Numbered from the stretch's first letter, positions 36,788-48,412 are shown. The stretch: DNA of 64,000 nt from Helianthus annuus (GCF_002127325.2 NC_035434.2:76949343-77013342); one strand, 5' to 3'. A program made the numbers and translations. Notes: generated by a model from the letters alone, not told the origin.

Positions 36788-38569
36788 ATAAATCTAAAGT
36801 TACTTGTTTTCGTTGAAGGGAAAAAGGGCATTTCAAGCGTGAATGTACAAACCGCGAAGCAAATGGAGCTCAAAATCCTTTCAACAACAATGATTATTAT
36901 CGGAAAGCGATCTATCATCAAGTTGCTCAACAACCTTATCAACAACAAGAACCATAAACTGCACATGCTAAGAAGGCAATAGAAGAGTCATCAAAGAGAG
37001 CTTGTCTGGTGAATCAAGATGATGAAAGATCGTCAAAAGGATTTAGTTGGGATAAATATATTTCAGCTGATAGTAAAGCATGTCTGGTAGATCAAGGTGA
37101 TGAAAGATTGCCAGAAGGTTTTAGCTGGGACAATTACTATCCAGATAAAGAATTCTTGGCTAAAGCTTTTGTTGCTAAAATTGATGAAGATGATGAAGAT
37201 GATTATTGGGCAGAAAGTATGAAAAAACACTTAAAGTATCTAGCCGAGAGAGATGTTGAGAGAGATGCTGAAAATGCTCGAATGGCAAAGGAAAAAGAGG
37301 CTAAACAACAAGATGATAGTGATGATGATTATTATGCAGAAAAAATGAGAGAGCATTTAAAATTTGTAGCTGAGAAAGATGCAAAAAGAAGGAAAGGTAA
37401 GAATGATGAAGAAGAAGTCCGAGTGATAAAGGTCAAAGAAGTTCCAGCTTTCAAAGTTGATGAGGAAGCTATTGCAGAAAAGACACCTGAAATCTGTGAA
37501 AATTGTGAGACCGTAAAAAAACAAAACAGCGAGTTGATTCATACCATGAACAGGTTGAAAGAATCGTATGATGTTCTGAACAAAGCAATGAATCAATACA
37601 ATGAATCAAGTAGTGAACAATCAACTGCTTTGAAGACATTCCAAGGAGCGTTCATGTCAAAGCAGTCAGGCATCAATCATTACATTAATAAATGTGCTGA
37701 ACTTGAACAAAAGTTGGGAACTCAGAGAATAGAGACTGAAAGAGTTGAAAGATTATTGAGAAGTTACTCATGTGCTTCTTATGTTATTGACAGGATTTAC
37801 CCCACCGTTGAAGGCATGAAGGCATTTGAAGAAGTCACATCTGAAGTGAAGATTTCTGAAACAAAAGAATAAACTGAAATGAAAAATTCTGGAACCAGTT
37901 CGAAGGAAAAAAGAAAAAAGCTCATTCTGGAAGCAATCAAACAAAGATTTCCTTACTAAGAAGCAAGAAGGAATGAAGAATGGAGCAGTTCAGAAGAAGA
38001 AGGAGACAAGAACCTGTTTTCAATGCAAAACAATTGGTCACATTGCCAAAAATTGTCCAAAGGCAATTCAAACAAAACAGGGAGTCTCTGATAAATTGAA
38101 AGAAACGATAGTTGAGAATGAATCACTAACCAAACCTTTTAAAATTTTCAAAAATTCAAAGTAGGAGGTTGGTGAATGTTCAAAGAGTGTTCACAAAAGA
38201 AAAGCAAAGCTTAACAACAAAAAATGGGTTGTTAAGAAATCTGATGATAGTTTTAGCAATGAATCTGACTCGTCAAAGTCAGAAGAGCCACAGGTTGAGC
38301 TAAAAAGTGAAAATTCAGTGCCGCCATTGGATGATGAAAATTTTCCACCATTGCGGGCTGAGAATTTAAAATCAAAAGTTGGCAAAGCTGAGATTTCAAA
38401 TCAATTCTTCTCTGAAAAGAAAGAATTTGATGTTGAGAAAGCCTTTAATCCCACAGTTCAAAGTATTTTTGGAAAAATGATTGACGGGAAGGTCAAAGGG
38501 GTTAAAGAATTTTATGAGAAGAAAACGATGAAACCAGATGAAGATGGTTTATCCCAGATTAGTAACTAG

Positions 38570-40559
38570 GATAGAACTTATTATGACTAAGTCTCTGGAC
38601 TTGCCGGAGCTCCCAAGTTGGTAATCGTGGAGCAGGAATCGGCATCATTCTTGAGTATATTTGTTTGAGTAAGATTTACAAGTGGTAGAAACGTGGGTTT
38701 TCACCTGCAAATGGTTAGTCAAGGTCATTAAGTTGAACTTGATTTAACTTTCATTTAAATTATTGAGAAAACAAAGTGATGAAGTTATCCCCTAACCTAC
38801 AAATGGTTTGTGAAAATCGACAAAACTAATTTTCCGGAAAAACCATTTTGATTAAAACAAACTTAAGTGTTTTGAAATCATAATGGGAAAATAGTTTGTT
38901 GATAGGGGGAGTTCTGATTGTTTATGCCAAGTGGATGGCGAATTGAAGCAATTCACAACAGTTGTCACTTTATGTGTACAGTTTGTTTTCAAATTTTTCT
39001 TTAAAAAGTTTTTGAATTTTAGGGGAGTAAGAAATTTTTCAGAAAATCCAAAAACATTAGAAAATTTGAAAAATCCAAAAACATTGGAAAACTAAAAATG
39101 AGTTTTGTTGTGAAAAAGAGGAAATGATAGTACATCAGTGGACTATCACAGCACACTAAAGAATTGGAAAGTCAAATGTGATAAACGATCTCACTATGGA
39201 TGTGCCAGTAGGTTTTTATACATTCAGTAGATTGTTTTCGAGATATAAACCTAAAATCAAATACTTACTTATCTCGTGGGGAACATCTGTCGGATATATG
39301 GGTAACCCCTGAAATCTTGTTTGAAGGGCTTTCTATTTCTGACATACTAGGTCTTTATGTGTGGTGATATCTGGGGTATTATACCAGGACTTCTGATTTT
39401 GCGGGAGCAATAGCCTAGTCCTCGTATAATACTTTACACAACTTTAATACTAAAGCCAACCCTCAGCATAAAAAATGATGAAACATTGAAAAATGCTAAT
39501 CATGTGCTGTTGAAGAAAAGATCCCCAAACGGGACACACCTAAAGTCAAGCCATCATCTCTTTATCTGAACGGAAGTTCTAACCTAAGCTCTCATGGTTT
39601 CACATTTACCCGATTACAGATATCATTAGTGTACATTCACCTGTAAGACTGAATATAGAAGTCTGGATACGGGAGTATATTCTGAAGTGGGACATGCGAA
39701 TAAGTTTAAGTTCTTAAAACATTAATCTCGTATCTCGAAACAGTTGAACTTCGTGTGAAAATTTAAGTGGATCAGTATACTGACAATCTACGTGAATCGT
39801 TTGTTTCATAAACTGATATGATCCTCTTACACGAACTCACAAAAATATTGTCTGTAAATATTTCTTTACTGTATTTCATTAAAATCAAAAATCCAAAAAG
39901 ATTTTAAGAGTGTTTTAGCGTAAACTTTTGAAAATACAAAAATATTTTCGACAACTGATGTTTGAAAAGCTGATGTTCAAAATTCCAAGTGGTGAACATG
40001 ATGAACAGGTTTGGCTGAGTTTATTTAAAAAAAAATGTTATTCTTACAAGAGGTCATCAGAGATTAAATCATTCTGAACGATACCTGCAATGTGGTTTCT
40101 AAATTTGTAAAATTTTAAATTTGAGAAATTTATTGTGAGGAAGAGAATGTGCAGGAATGAAGTTTGGAAGAGCCAGGTCCTGATTCCTGAGGATCCTGTG
40201 GTTACAAAGAGCCTGACTGCGATCCCAGCTTATCGAAAGGGGGAGTCTGAAGACTATAATGAGGGAGTGGTTAGAGCCAGTGTTAAATCCTGAGATCCAT
40301 GCAAGATGCTGATGCTGAAAAAGGATAGAGCCAGGATTAAGATTCTGGGAAAAAGAATTAAGAGTTCTAATCAAGAGAATTAGAAAACTCAAGAGCCAGA
40401 TCACCATCCAAGGGGGAGATTAGCTAATGAAGAAAAGAGAAAGAGATTGATAGAGGATGCTTACAATGGAGAATCTTTGAAAAAAGCAAGAAGACTGATA
40501 AAGATTGAAGATTTCAAAGACTCGACATCGAAGACTTCGTCAACATCCAAGGGGGAGTC
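38570..40559 (+). other. Element C 3' noncoding block (pol missing)
   Basis: No pol motif in any frame. It keeps blocks shared with E and G: AATTTTCCGGAAAAACC (about 38828), AAATGATAGTACATCAG (about 39122), the hairpin at 39376-39432, GACTGAATA...GATACGGGAGTATAT (about 39650), GATATGATCCTCTTACACG (about 39817), and GGGGGAGTC boxes at 40239 and 40551. Confidence 0.75.
39376..39432 (+). ncRNA. Conserved hairpin in 3' block of C
   Basis: Arms GTATTATACCAGGACT (39376-39391) and AGTCCTCGTATAATAC (39417-39432): 15 pairs and one C-C mismatch. Same structure at 45172-45227 (E) and 50980-51035 (G) with compensatory changes. It is a structural RNA element of the retrotransposon transcript, not a separate gene. 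Confidence 0.7.
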
Positions 40560-40986
40560 TGTTGGTGCATATGTCTGTCGACTTCGTCTTGTATCGAGTC
40601 TTGTATTAGTCTAGATAGATCAGGGCACAAAAAATGAGAAATATGTAGAAAAGACCATTTCACACAAAATGAGGTGTTGATTTCGCACGAATTGGAGAGA
40701 AGTCCATTCCCTACAAAATGCCGTTTCGCATGAAGTTGTTCCGTGCGAAATGAGCACTCTATATATAGGTGCTTTGGGTTTGTCATTTGTAACGATTAGA
40801 TTCCGGTAGCGAAGCTCTGCCGAAGTGTCTCCAGCATTGTAAAACGATCTGATATCAATAGAGAGACAGTTTAAAGTAATTTCTTGTGCAAACTAGCTTA
40901 AATAACTCTGATACATCTGTTTCCGCCTTTTGTATTGGACGAGATCTCTTCTGAACGACTCGTTTGGGTCTGCAAACGATCCTACA
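40560..40986 (+). repeat. Element C 3' LTR
   Basis: Preceded by CATCCAAGGGGGAGTC (polypurine tract). Ends CGATCCTACA, then ATGGG. Confidence 0.94.
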
Positions 40987-41043
40987 ATGGGCGTCAAAGT
41001 GATAGTTGGGGGTGGCAGCGGCCAATAGCCAGTAGTTGGGGGT

Positions 41044-41499
41044 TGTTGATGCACGAAATGTCTGTTGACTTCGTCTACATCAAGTCTTAGGTCTAGATAG
41101 GTCAACATAGGGTCTAGAATGTCAAAATCATGAAATTATGTTATAGGTTCGCTTATGTGAACATGTGTTTGTAAGAGGTCCGCTCATAGGGTCTTATACA
41201 GGTTCGCTTATGTGTCAATTCAGGTAGGTTCGCTCTTGTGTCAACCTGGTAGGTTCGCTTTTATGTCAGTCTGTATAAGCGAACCTCTAGCACTATATAT
41301 ACCTGATGTTGTTGGTCATTTGAGCGGATCTAGACCATTGCTTGTGGAACGGAACTCTGTCAAATTGTAATCAGAAAGCAATAAAAGAGAAGAAATTAGA
41401 AAGGAATAGCTGTTGTAACTTCATATATACTGATTCCGCCTTTATATACGAAGATGAACTGTCTCGGCTGACTTTTCAGGTCGGAACAACGGTCCAACA
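41044..41499 (+). repeat. Element E 5' LTR
   Basis: Contains repeated GGTTCGCTTATGTG words, one inverted copy (AAGCGAACCT), and a TATATATA box at 41294-41301. Confidence 0.94.
41294..41301 (+). promoter_or_regulatory. Element E TATA box
   Basis: CACTATATATACC, present in both LTRs (second copy near 46530). Confidence 0.6.
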
Positions 41500-41501
41500 A
41501 G

Positions 41502-41513
41502 TGGTATCAGAGC
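41502..41513 (+). promoter_or_regulatory. Element E primer-binding site
   Basis: TGGTATCAGAGC two bases after the LTR; initiator tRNA-Met type. Confidence 0.9.
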
Positions 41514-41724
41514 TCAGGACGAGTAGTTCATACTACTACAGCTTGATTCTACCGAATTCTCTGATTTCTACTCTTTTTCTTTGATACTTTTTCGATTTGA
41601 AGTGGTTCCTACGGTTGAAATTGTCTGATTTTTTAGTATTACGTGCGGAACATACAATTAACAAACCCTAGAAAGTTTTAGGTTAAAACTCGGCTTAAAA
41701 ATGGTTAAAATTGGGTAAATTATG

Positions 41725-42192
41725 AGATCCGCTTTTACGGACTTCGAGAGATTCGCTCAAAAGACACAACAGATTCGCTCGAAATTACCTAGATCCGCTC
41801 GAAAATCATAAGGTTCGCTCATGAGATTCGCTCGAAACTGTCTAGTTCCGCTTATCTGAACTGTGTAGATCCGCTCATTCAGACAAGTAGAGATCCGCTC
41901 GAACGAACATATTAGGTCCGCTTATTCAAACCTGTAGATCTGCTTGAACAGACACTTACTAGGTTCGCTTATCTGGATATAGTTAGATCCGCTCAAGCAG
42001 ACACTTACCAGGTTCGCTCGAAAGGACATCAAGTAGATCCGCTCAAACGTGCAATTTAGATCCGCTTATTTGGTTCAACAAGAGATTCGCTTATTCATAC
42101 ATTGAGCAGATTCGCTTATTAGTACAGTTTAGGTTCGCTTATTCTGTCAAGTTGTTGGTCCGCTCATTTGTCCAAGTTTTGGTTTCGCTCGA
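41725..42192 (+). repeat. Element E leader array of (A/G)GNTCCGCTC / GGTTCGCTTA words
   Basis: More than twenty copies of a 9-10 base word, such as AGATCCGCTC and AGGTTCGCTTAT, about 20-25 bases apart. It lies between the primer site and gag, and the same word occurs in both LTRs and in the G LTR. Confidence 0.85.
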
Positions 42193-42251
42193 GTGTTCAT
42201 TGTGATTGTTATTTTGAGTGATCTTGTTTGATTGTACAAAACTTGGCAAAA

Positions 42252-44414
42252 ATGTTTGACGAACAAGAAAACAAAAATCTTGAAAATTTGAATAACTTGA
42301 CTAAAGAAGCTTGGTATGAGATGAAATATGGTAAGGATGTTTATATAAAAAGATACGAAAATTTCTTGTGTATGAAGAATGAATCGATGGAGATGTTGAA
42401 AGAAAGGTTTTATGAGTTAATCATCAAATTAGAAAAACATAAGGTTTGGCATTCAAATGATGAAAGAATTTTAAAATTTGTTGATGCTTTACCTTTGGAG
42501 TGGGATAAATTTGTCAATGGACTGAAACGGGATTCTAGTCTATCACGTTTTGATTTAAGAAGTTTCATCAATACAATAACAAATCATCAGTTTCATGAAA
42601 ATGCAGATAAATGGAAGTTATTGGATGAAATAAAAGAAGAATCAGGAAAGATAGATTTGAATGTAATCTTTGAAATGAGAAAACGAATCGATGTGTGTCT
42701 TGCAGCAAAAAATAATATGAGATAAGATATTAAGAGGGGTTGTTATATTGATGAAAGTTCGAATCCTCTTGATTTTGTTAAAATTTTTTTTGCAGGTACA
42801 TACAAGATGGAAATAAAGAAAGAAGCTGATGATGGAAAGATGAATGGAAATTGCTCAAATTGTGAAAAATCAGAAACAGACAGTGTGAAACTCTTGAAGG
42901 ATGTGCAGAGTTTGACATTGGAAAACGATACTCTGAAGATCAAGAAGAAGGCTGATAATGAACGGATTTTGGAGTTATGCATGAACTATGAAAAGCTAAA
43001 ATCTGAAAATGATAAACTGTTGAATGATTTAAACAGTTTAACATCAGAAAACAAAACTTTGAAAGAAAATGAAAAGGTTTTTGAAATCAAAAGAAAATCT
43101 TCAGAAGATGAAGATTTTTGAATAAAACTGGAAAACAAGAATCTAAAAGAGAATGAAACAAGATTTCAAGAACAGTTAAAAGTCGTAGAAAATGAAAAAT
43201 CTGTTCTTGAAAATCTTAAAATTGAAAATGAAAAATCAATCAAGTCTCATCTTGAAAGAATATCTCAGCTTGAAAATGAAGCTGAGAATTCAAGAATCAA
43301 GATTGATGAACTTGAAAAGAAGTTGAAAGGTTTTGTGACATCATCAGATAGTTTGAATTTTCCCTGTCCAAAACCGATCAATTCTGTTCCAATAAGTGAC
43401 AAGGTCACAAATTTTGACAAAGTCAAAATTGAAGATTGTGATGAAATATCTGATGATGAAAAAGAGAAGAAAAGAAAAATATTTTTAGATTTACAAGAAA
43501 AATTTCAAAAGACTATTTTGCAATCTACTGAAATAGGTGAATGCTCAAAGCAAAAACCTGTTAAGAAGAATGCAGAACAGAAACAAAAAATTAAAAATGA
43601 GAAAAATGTTCAAAAAGATAATAAAAGTTTATCAGATCGATCATCCAATCAAAATAAAAAATCACAAAAATTTAAAAATGAAAACTTACAAAATGTTGGT
43701 AATAAGTGGTGCAGGTTTGACCATAGTGCTTCAAAGCCAAATCCAATCTTTCGAAGGAGTGATGACTACCACAAAGCCATACAATGCTATGATCTGAGCG
43801 TTTGGTGTGAATGTGGTACATGGTATGATAACAGGGTGTGTTACAACTATGCTTATCAAGGACACATCGCTGTTAACTGCCAAAGATGGAATTATGAGAC
43901 GAGAAGATGCTTTAACTGTCAAATCAGAGGCCACATTGCCAGAGATTGCCCAAGGAGATCGATGGGAAGATCGAGGGTTGAATCTCAAAGAACGGCAAAG
44001 AAACCAGTCAACGTCAAGCCCAAAGAACGGAAGGTTCAAGAACCTAAAGTTCAGGAAACAAAAGTAAAACTTTCTCAGGGGCAAAAAGACAGACTGCGAA
44101 AGAAGAGGAAGAAGGCCAGAGAATATCTGGAAAGGATTTTGTCCTCGGGTTCACCAGTTGGTTCAAATAAAAGTTCTGATGAAACAATTCACTCGATTGC
44201 AAAGTCAAGCAAGGTGAATTCATCAAATACAAATTTGAGGACAAAAGAGAAAAAGGAGAAAAAGAAAAGTGTCGGCGATGAATCTGACAAGTCAAAGTCA
44301 GACAAGCCACACTCAGGCAATGATTCTGGTGTGTCAAAACCAGAAGAGCCTTTTGTTGAGGTAAAAACCGTCAAACCCAAGGCTGGTCAGGCTTGGGTAG
44401 ATCTGTTCAAATGA
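42252..44414 (+). pseudogene. Element E gag-like protein
   Basis: One frame of 721 codons with two stops (TAA 42723, TGA 43119). It starts MFDEQENKN, which lacks the usual first ~100 residues of a UBN2-type gag; the rest of that core is present (FYELIIKLEKHKVWH, FVDALPLEWDKFV). A long coiled coil rich in Lys, Glu and Asn follows (about 42807-43330), then a basic stretch and two zinc knuckles. The first reads CYNYAYQGHIAVNC (second Cys is Tyr); the second, CFNCQIRGHIARDC, is intact. The tail is Lys/Ser rich and ends QAWVDLFK. No protease or pol follows. Confidence 0.82.
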
Positions 44415-46279
44415 AAAACCCTAACTTGCCGGAGTTCCCAGGTTGGTAAGTGTGGAATAGGTATCGGCACATTTCTTGAGAAATTCACAGGTTGGTAACT
44501 GTGATATTTCGAATTACAAAAGACTAATCAAGGACATTAAGTTGTACTTGATTTCTCTTTCCGTCAAGTAATTAAAGGAAAACAATGTGATGAAAGAACC
44601 CCGAATTTGTGAAATGACACACAAAACTAATTTTCCGGAAAAACCATTTTGATTAAAACAAACTTAAGTGTTTTGAAATCTAAATGGGAAAATAGTTTGT
44701 TGTCAGGGGGAGTTCTGATTGTTTATGCCAAATGAATGGCGAATTGAAGTGATTTGATATCAGTTTGTCATTTTATTTGTACAGTTTTCAAATTTTCCTT
44801 GAAAATCAAAATTGAAACATATTTTGATTTTAGGGGGAAAAAATTTAACAAAAAATTAGAAAATTTGAAAATGTAAAAAAACATTGAAAAATTAAAAATG
44901 AGTTTTGGTGCAAATAGGGGAAATGATAGTACATCAGCTAGACTGGCATAGTACGCTAAAGATTTGTAATGTATAAATGCAATTAAGCAGTCTCGCTAAA
45001 GATGTGTCGATAGGTTTTCACATAATTAGTAGATCAGTTTGGGATATAAACATAAATTTCACTTGCGTCTACGTGGGGAACACCTCCAGGATATATAGGT
45101 AACCCCTGAAATCCTGTTTGAAGGGTCCCATATTCTGAGATACTAGGTCTTTATACTCAGTGATATCTGGGGTATTATTCCGGGACTTCTGCTGTATGGA
45201 AGTACTGACCTAGTCCCCGGATAATACTTTCTGCAAAAAGCTTTGAAATACAAGCTCGCCCTTAGCAATTTGATTAAACAATAAAATTGATAATCTTTGT
45301 TGTTGTAACAAAAGATCCTCTAAAGGGGACCCACTTAAAGTCGAAGCCGTCATCTCTCTGCGTATATAGAAGTATCGACCTGAGCTCTCACGGCCCTCAC
45401 ACATAACCCCTTAACATATATCAGCTGTGGTATATTCACCTGTAAGACTGAATACTGGGGTCTGGATACGGGAGTATATACTGAGGTGGGACACATGTAG
45501 ATGTTTAAGTTCTAAAACACTAAATCTGTATCCCGAACAGGTTGAACATTTTGTGAGAATTTAAGTGGATCAATATATCGACGATCAACGCGAACTGTTT
45601 AAAAGCTTAAAATGAAATAACAGCTTAACGGTGCTAGTGTCTAGTCGATAGCTGATATGATCCTCTTACACGAACTCACAAAAATATTATCTGTATATAT
45701 TTGTTTACTGCATTTCATTCATAAACAAAAAATCCAAAAAGATTTTTGACCAACTGATGTTGAAGAGCTGACATTCAAAATTCGAGTGCTAAACATGATG
45801 AACAGGATTGGGAAATTTTTTTGAAAATTCTTTGAATGACATATATAAATGGTTTGTAAGATTGTGTGACTAGTTAATCAAGGTCATTTATTTGAACTAG
45901 ATGTAAGTAATATGTTTGTTGAAAATGATGTCTACCAGTAAGTTTACTAAATTCAGTTGTCATAAATTTGTAAAACTTATGTTACGGTAGAGAATGTGCA
46001 GGTTAAACAGGTTTGAACTTCATTATTCCCAACGGAAGCTAACTGTCAAAACTTGAACCATATATCTCAGATTCTAGCATATTGAGAGGGGGAGTCAATG
46101 AAAGGGGGAGTCTGGATCAACAGTCAAAAGGGAAGACGAAAGTCAGAGTCAGGTAATGATCCTAAAACTTGTGAAGAAAGATTGAATAATGTAAAGACAG
46201 AGAGTCGGAGAAAAAACTAAGACCGAAGACTCAGGAGCTGAAGACTGCTGAAGACTACGTCAACATCCAAGGGGGAGTC
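44415..46279 (+). other. Element E 3' noncoding block (pol missing)
   Basis: Begins CTTGCCGGAGTTCCCAGG and parallels 38570-40559: CCGGAAAAACC block (about 44632), TTTAGGGGG (about 44830), AAATGATAGTACATCAG (about 44922), hairpin 45172-45227, GATCCTCTAAAGGGGAC, and GGGGGAGTC boxes at 46088, 46104 and 46271. Confidence 0.75.
45172..45227 (+). ncRNA. Conserved hairpin in 3' block of E
   Basis: Arms GTATTATTCCGGGACT (45172-45187) and AGTCCCCGGATAATAC (45212-45227), with one C-C mismatch at the same place as in C and G and a G-U at position 8. Loop about 24 bases. Confidence 0.7.
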
Positions 46280-46735
46280 TGTTAGTGCACAGAATGTCTG
46301 TTGACTTCGTCTACATCAAGTCTTAGGTCTAGATAGGTCAACATAGGGTCTAGAACGTCAAAATCATGAAATTATGTTATAGGTTCGCTTATGTGAACAT
46401 GTGTTTGTAAGAGGTCCGCTCATAGGGTCTTATACAGGTTCGCTTATGTGTCAATTCAGGTAGGTTCGCTCTTGTGTCAACCTGGTAGGTTCGCTTTTAT
46501 GTCAGTCCGTATAAGCGAACCTCTAGCACTATATATACCTGATGTTGTTGGTCATTTGAGCGGATCTAGACCATTGCTTGTGGAACGGAACTCTGTTAAA
46601 TTGTAATCAGAAAGCAATAAAAGAGAAGAAATTAGAAAGGAATAGCTGTTGTAACTTAATATATACTGATTCCGCCTTTATATACGAAGATGAACTGTCT
46701 CGGCTGACTTTTTGGGTCGGAACAACGGTCCAACA
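46280..46735 (+). repeat. Element E 3' LTR
   Basis: Same length as the 5' copy, with a few substitutions. Preceded by CATCCAAGGGGGAGTC. Confidence 0.94.
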
Positions 46736-46767
46736 GGGGTGATAAAATCCAATAACCCAAAAATAAA

Positions 46768-46986
46768 TGTACAAAACTTATGTTTCAATTTTAAACACGT
46801 ATATACATATATGTATAGTTTAAAGATTGACAAGTACACATGTGTATACATCTAAAAACCTGTCAGAAAAAGCTTCGATTTAAAAAAATTCTGTTTATTT
46901 TACATTTTTTGTTAGGGAAAATGTGTGATCCAGGATGCTTCTCAAGTTTCTCCATTAGTCTAGTGCTTCTCACAAGATCCTATCTC

Positions 46987-47021
<35 letters not shown>

Positions 47022-47043
47022 ATATATATATATAGAGAGAGTG
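46768..47043. other. Right flank of MITE: inverted match to 24345-24560 and CT/TA microsatellite
   Basis: Inverse of 46932-46952 reads GAGAAACTTGAGAAGCATCCT, close to 24390-24410; further similarity covers the neighbouring ACACATTTT and (TA)n. (CT)n then (TA)n then (GA)n at about 46985-47042 adjoins the start of F. No gene. Confidence 0.6.
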
Positions 47044-47754
47044 TGTGACAACCCGTAACTTCAGGTTAATGCTTTAACTTAACTCAATTAAGTTGGTCAC
47101 ACAATCTTTAACATTGCATGGAACTATGCATTACTTTATGCATTATTTGACGTACATGAGAACTTTGTGTCTTGACTGTAAATTATATGTGGTGTGTGTG
47201 TTTTATGTAAAAGATGATGCTTAGGGGTGTTTAGTGTTAATAATGAAAGATAAAACAAAACCTCTCAACCCTAATCATCCTCACCAATTCCAATCATACG
47301 GCAGTTGCAAGTTCTCTAATCATTTAGGGTTTCACCAACCTCTAAACTCTTGATCTTTGATCTCTCAATCTTTCCAGATCAAACCCCACGTCAAATCTAA
47401 GGTAATGTTTACATCATACGTTGTTATTCTTATTCAATTGATCTCATGCAAACCCTAGTTCTCCAAACAATGATTATGTGATTAGTTGATCTTTTAGATT
47501 GTTTGTAAGATGATTTATAATTGTCTGATGATTTGCCTGTGATCAGGATCAATTCACATGCTAGAATAGTTAAACTTTTGGTTGATTCGTATGGAAGAAT
47601 AGGGTTTTGATCATACTGATTTATTGTAACTGTTGCATCAGAAACTATAATTTGGCTTGTTGATTCGGTGTGTTGTTGTTTGGAGTTAACAGTCCGGGCA
47701 TTGTGAAGTCACAAAGTCCGATGAATGTGATTATGAGAGTCAGGGTTTTAAACC

Positions 47755-48140
47755 TTACATGGGGTCCGAGTTTTATTGATGAAACACATGGTCCGAATTA
47801 TAGTAATGAAGCATGGTCCGAATTTTAGTAATGAAGCATGGTCCGAGTTTTAGGATGATGTATGGTCCGAGTTTTATGCTTGATGTTGGTCCGAGTTTTA
47901 TGCTTGATGGTTGGTCCGAGTTTTGTGCCAAGGACTAGATATCCGAGTTTTAGGGTTAGCATGGGGGGGGGGGACCGAGTTTGTAACATGGACAAGAGGG
48001 GAGTCCGAGTTTTTGAGAGGATGCTTAGTCCGAGTTTGATATGTGTGCGTGTAGTCCGAATTTCATGTATATATAAGTGCCTGAGTTTATTGTAAACACC
48101 AGTATTAGAGCTTAATGTTAACACTAGGGATCCGAGTTTA
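47755..48140 (+). repeat. Word array in F LTR (GGTCCGAGTTTTA)
   Basis: About 13 diverged copies at spacings of roughly 20-35 bases, including a G8 run at 47967-47974. Confidence 0.8.
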
Positions 48141-48412
48141 CTTATAATGCTAAGTTCAAAACCCTGTATGAGGAACACCTTGCATGCCACTGTATGTTAC
48201 TGTATGTTACTGTATGTATGTGCAATCTATGTCATGTCAATCTGTAAACAATTATCACACGGAACACAGTTGTTTGGACATCAAGGAATTGTAAACCTTA
48301 ATTGAACGTAAACACTTACATTGAGTTTATGTGCAATGTACCTTAGGTCGCGTGTAATGGACCTAACTATTAATTAACACTAGAAGCACAATAACAAACC
48401 GAGCAAACCAAG

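Larger units (their letters stand above)
26063..38569 (+). pseudogene. Element C gag-like protein, split by D
   Basis: Starts MENEYYNAF. A copia gag (UBN2-type) core follows (about 26317-26720, ERYCNLVKNMKRL and LADALLHDVWGTYL). After D comes a first zinc knuckle (TCFR...GHFKREC) whose second Cys is now TGA (36814). Then an acidic region with duplicated modules (ERSSKGFSWDKY/ERLPEGFSWDNY; DDYWAESMKKHLK/DDYYAEKMREHLK), a coiled coil (about 37480-37800) and an intact second knuckle CFQCKTIGHIAKNC (about 38015). Other damage: frameshifts near 26300-26320 and 37915, stops at 36955, 37870 and 38162. D plus its duplication is a multiple of three, so the frame is the same on both sides. Confidence 0.8.
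25095..40986 (+). mobile_element. Element C: gag-only Ty1/copia-like element carrying D
   Basis: LTRs of 452 and 427 bp (TGTTGG...CTACA), initiator-Met-type primer site, GGGGGAGTC polypurine tract. Without D it is about 6.3 kb and holds only a gag-type gene and a long 3' noncoding block. Protease, integrase, RT and RNase H are absent. By gag style and the pol of its relative G, I place it loosely in the SIRE/Maximus-like copia group. Confidence 0.9.
41044..46735 (+). mobile_element. Element E: gag-only copia-like element
   Basis: 5.7 kb, two 456-bp LTRs (TGTT...CAACA), target duplication GGGGT (41039-41043 and 46736-46740) inside the right arm of the MITE. It has a gag-type gene only; LTR words and 3' block match G. 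It is non-autonomous. Confidence 0.93.
24802..46758. mobile_element. Fold-back MITE (Mutator-like by its 9-bp duplication), split by C and E
   Basis: Termini GGGTTATTGGATTTTATCA and its inverse at 46740-46758. Native DNA is 24802-25094, 40992-41043 and 46741-46758, about 363 bp. The two halves are inverted copies of each other almost throughout (for example 24848-24873 against 40990-41016, and 24885-24945 against 25030-25090), so RNA from it would fold into one long hairpin. It encodes nothing. The 9-bp duplication suggests MULE mobilisation. Confidence 0.85.

Noticed and set aside
43731..44380. Minus-strand ORFs opposite gag of E
   Set aside because: Mirror of a Lys/Ser-rich coding region; no independent motif or start.
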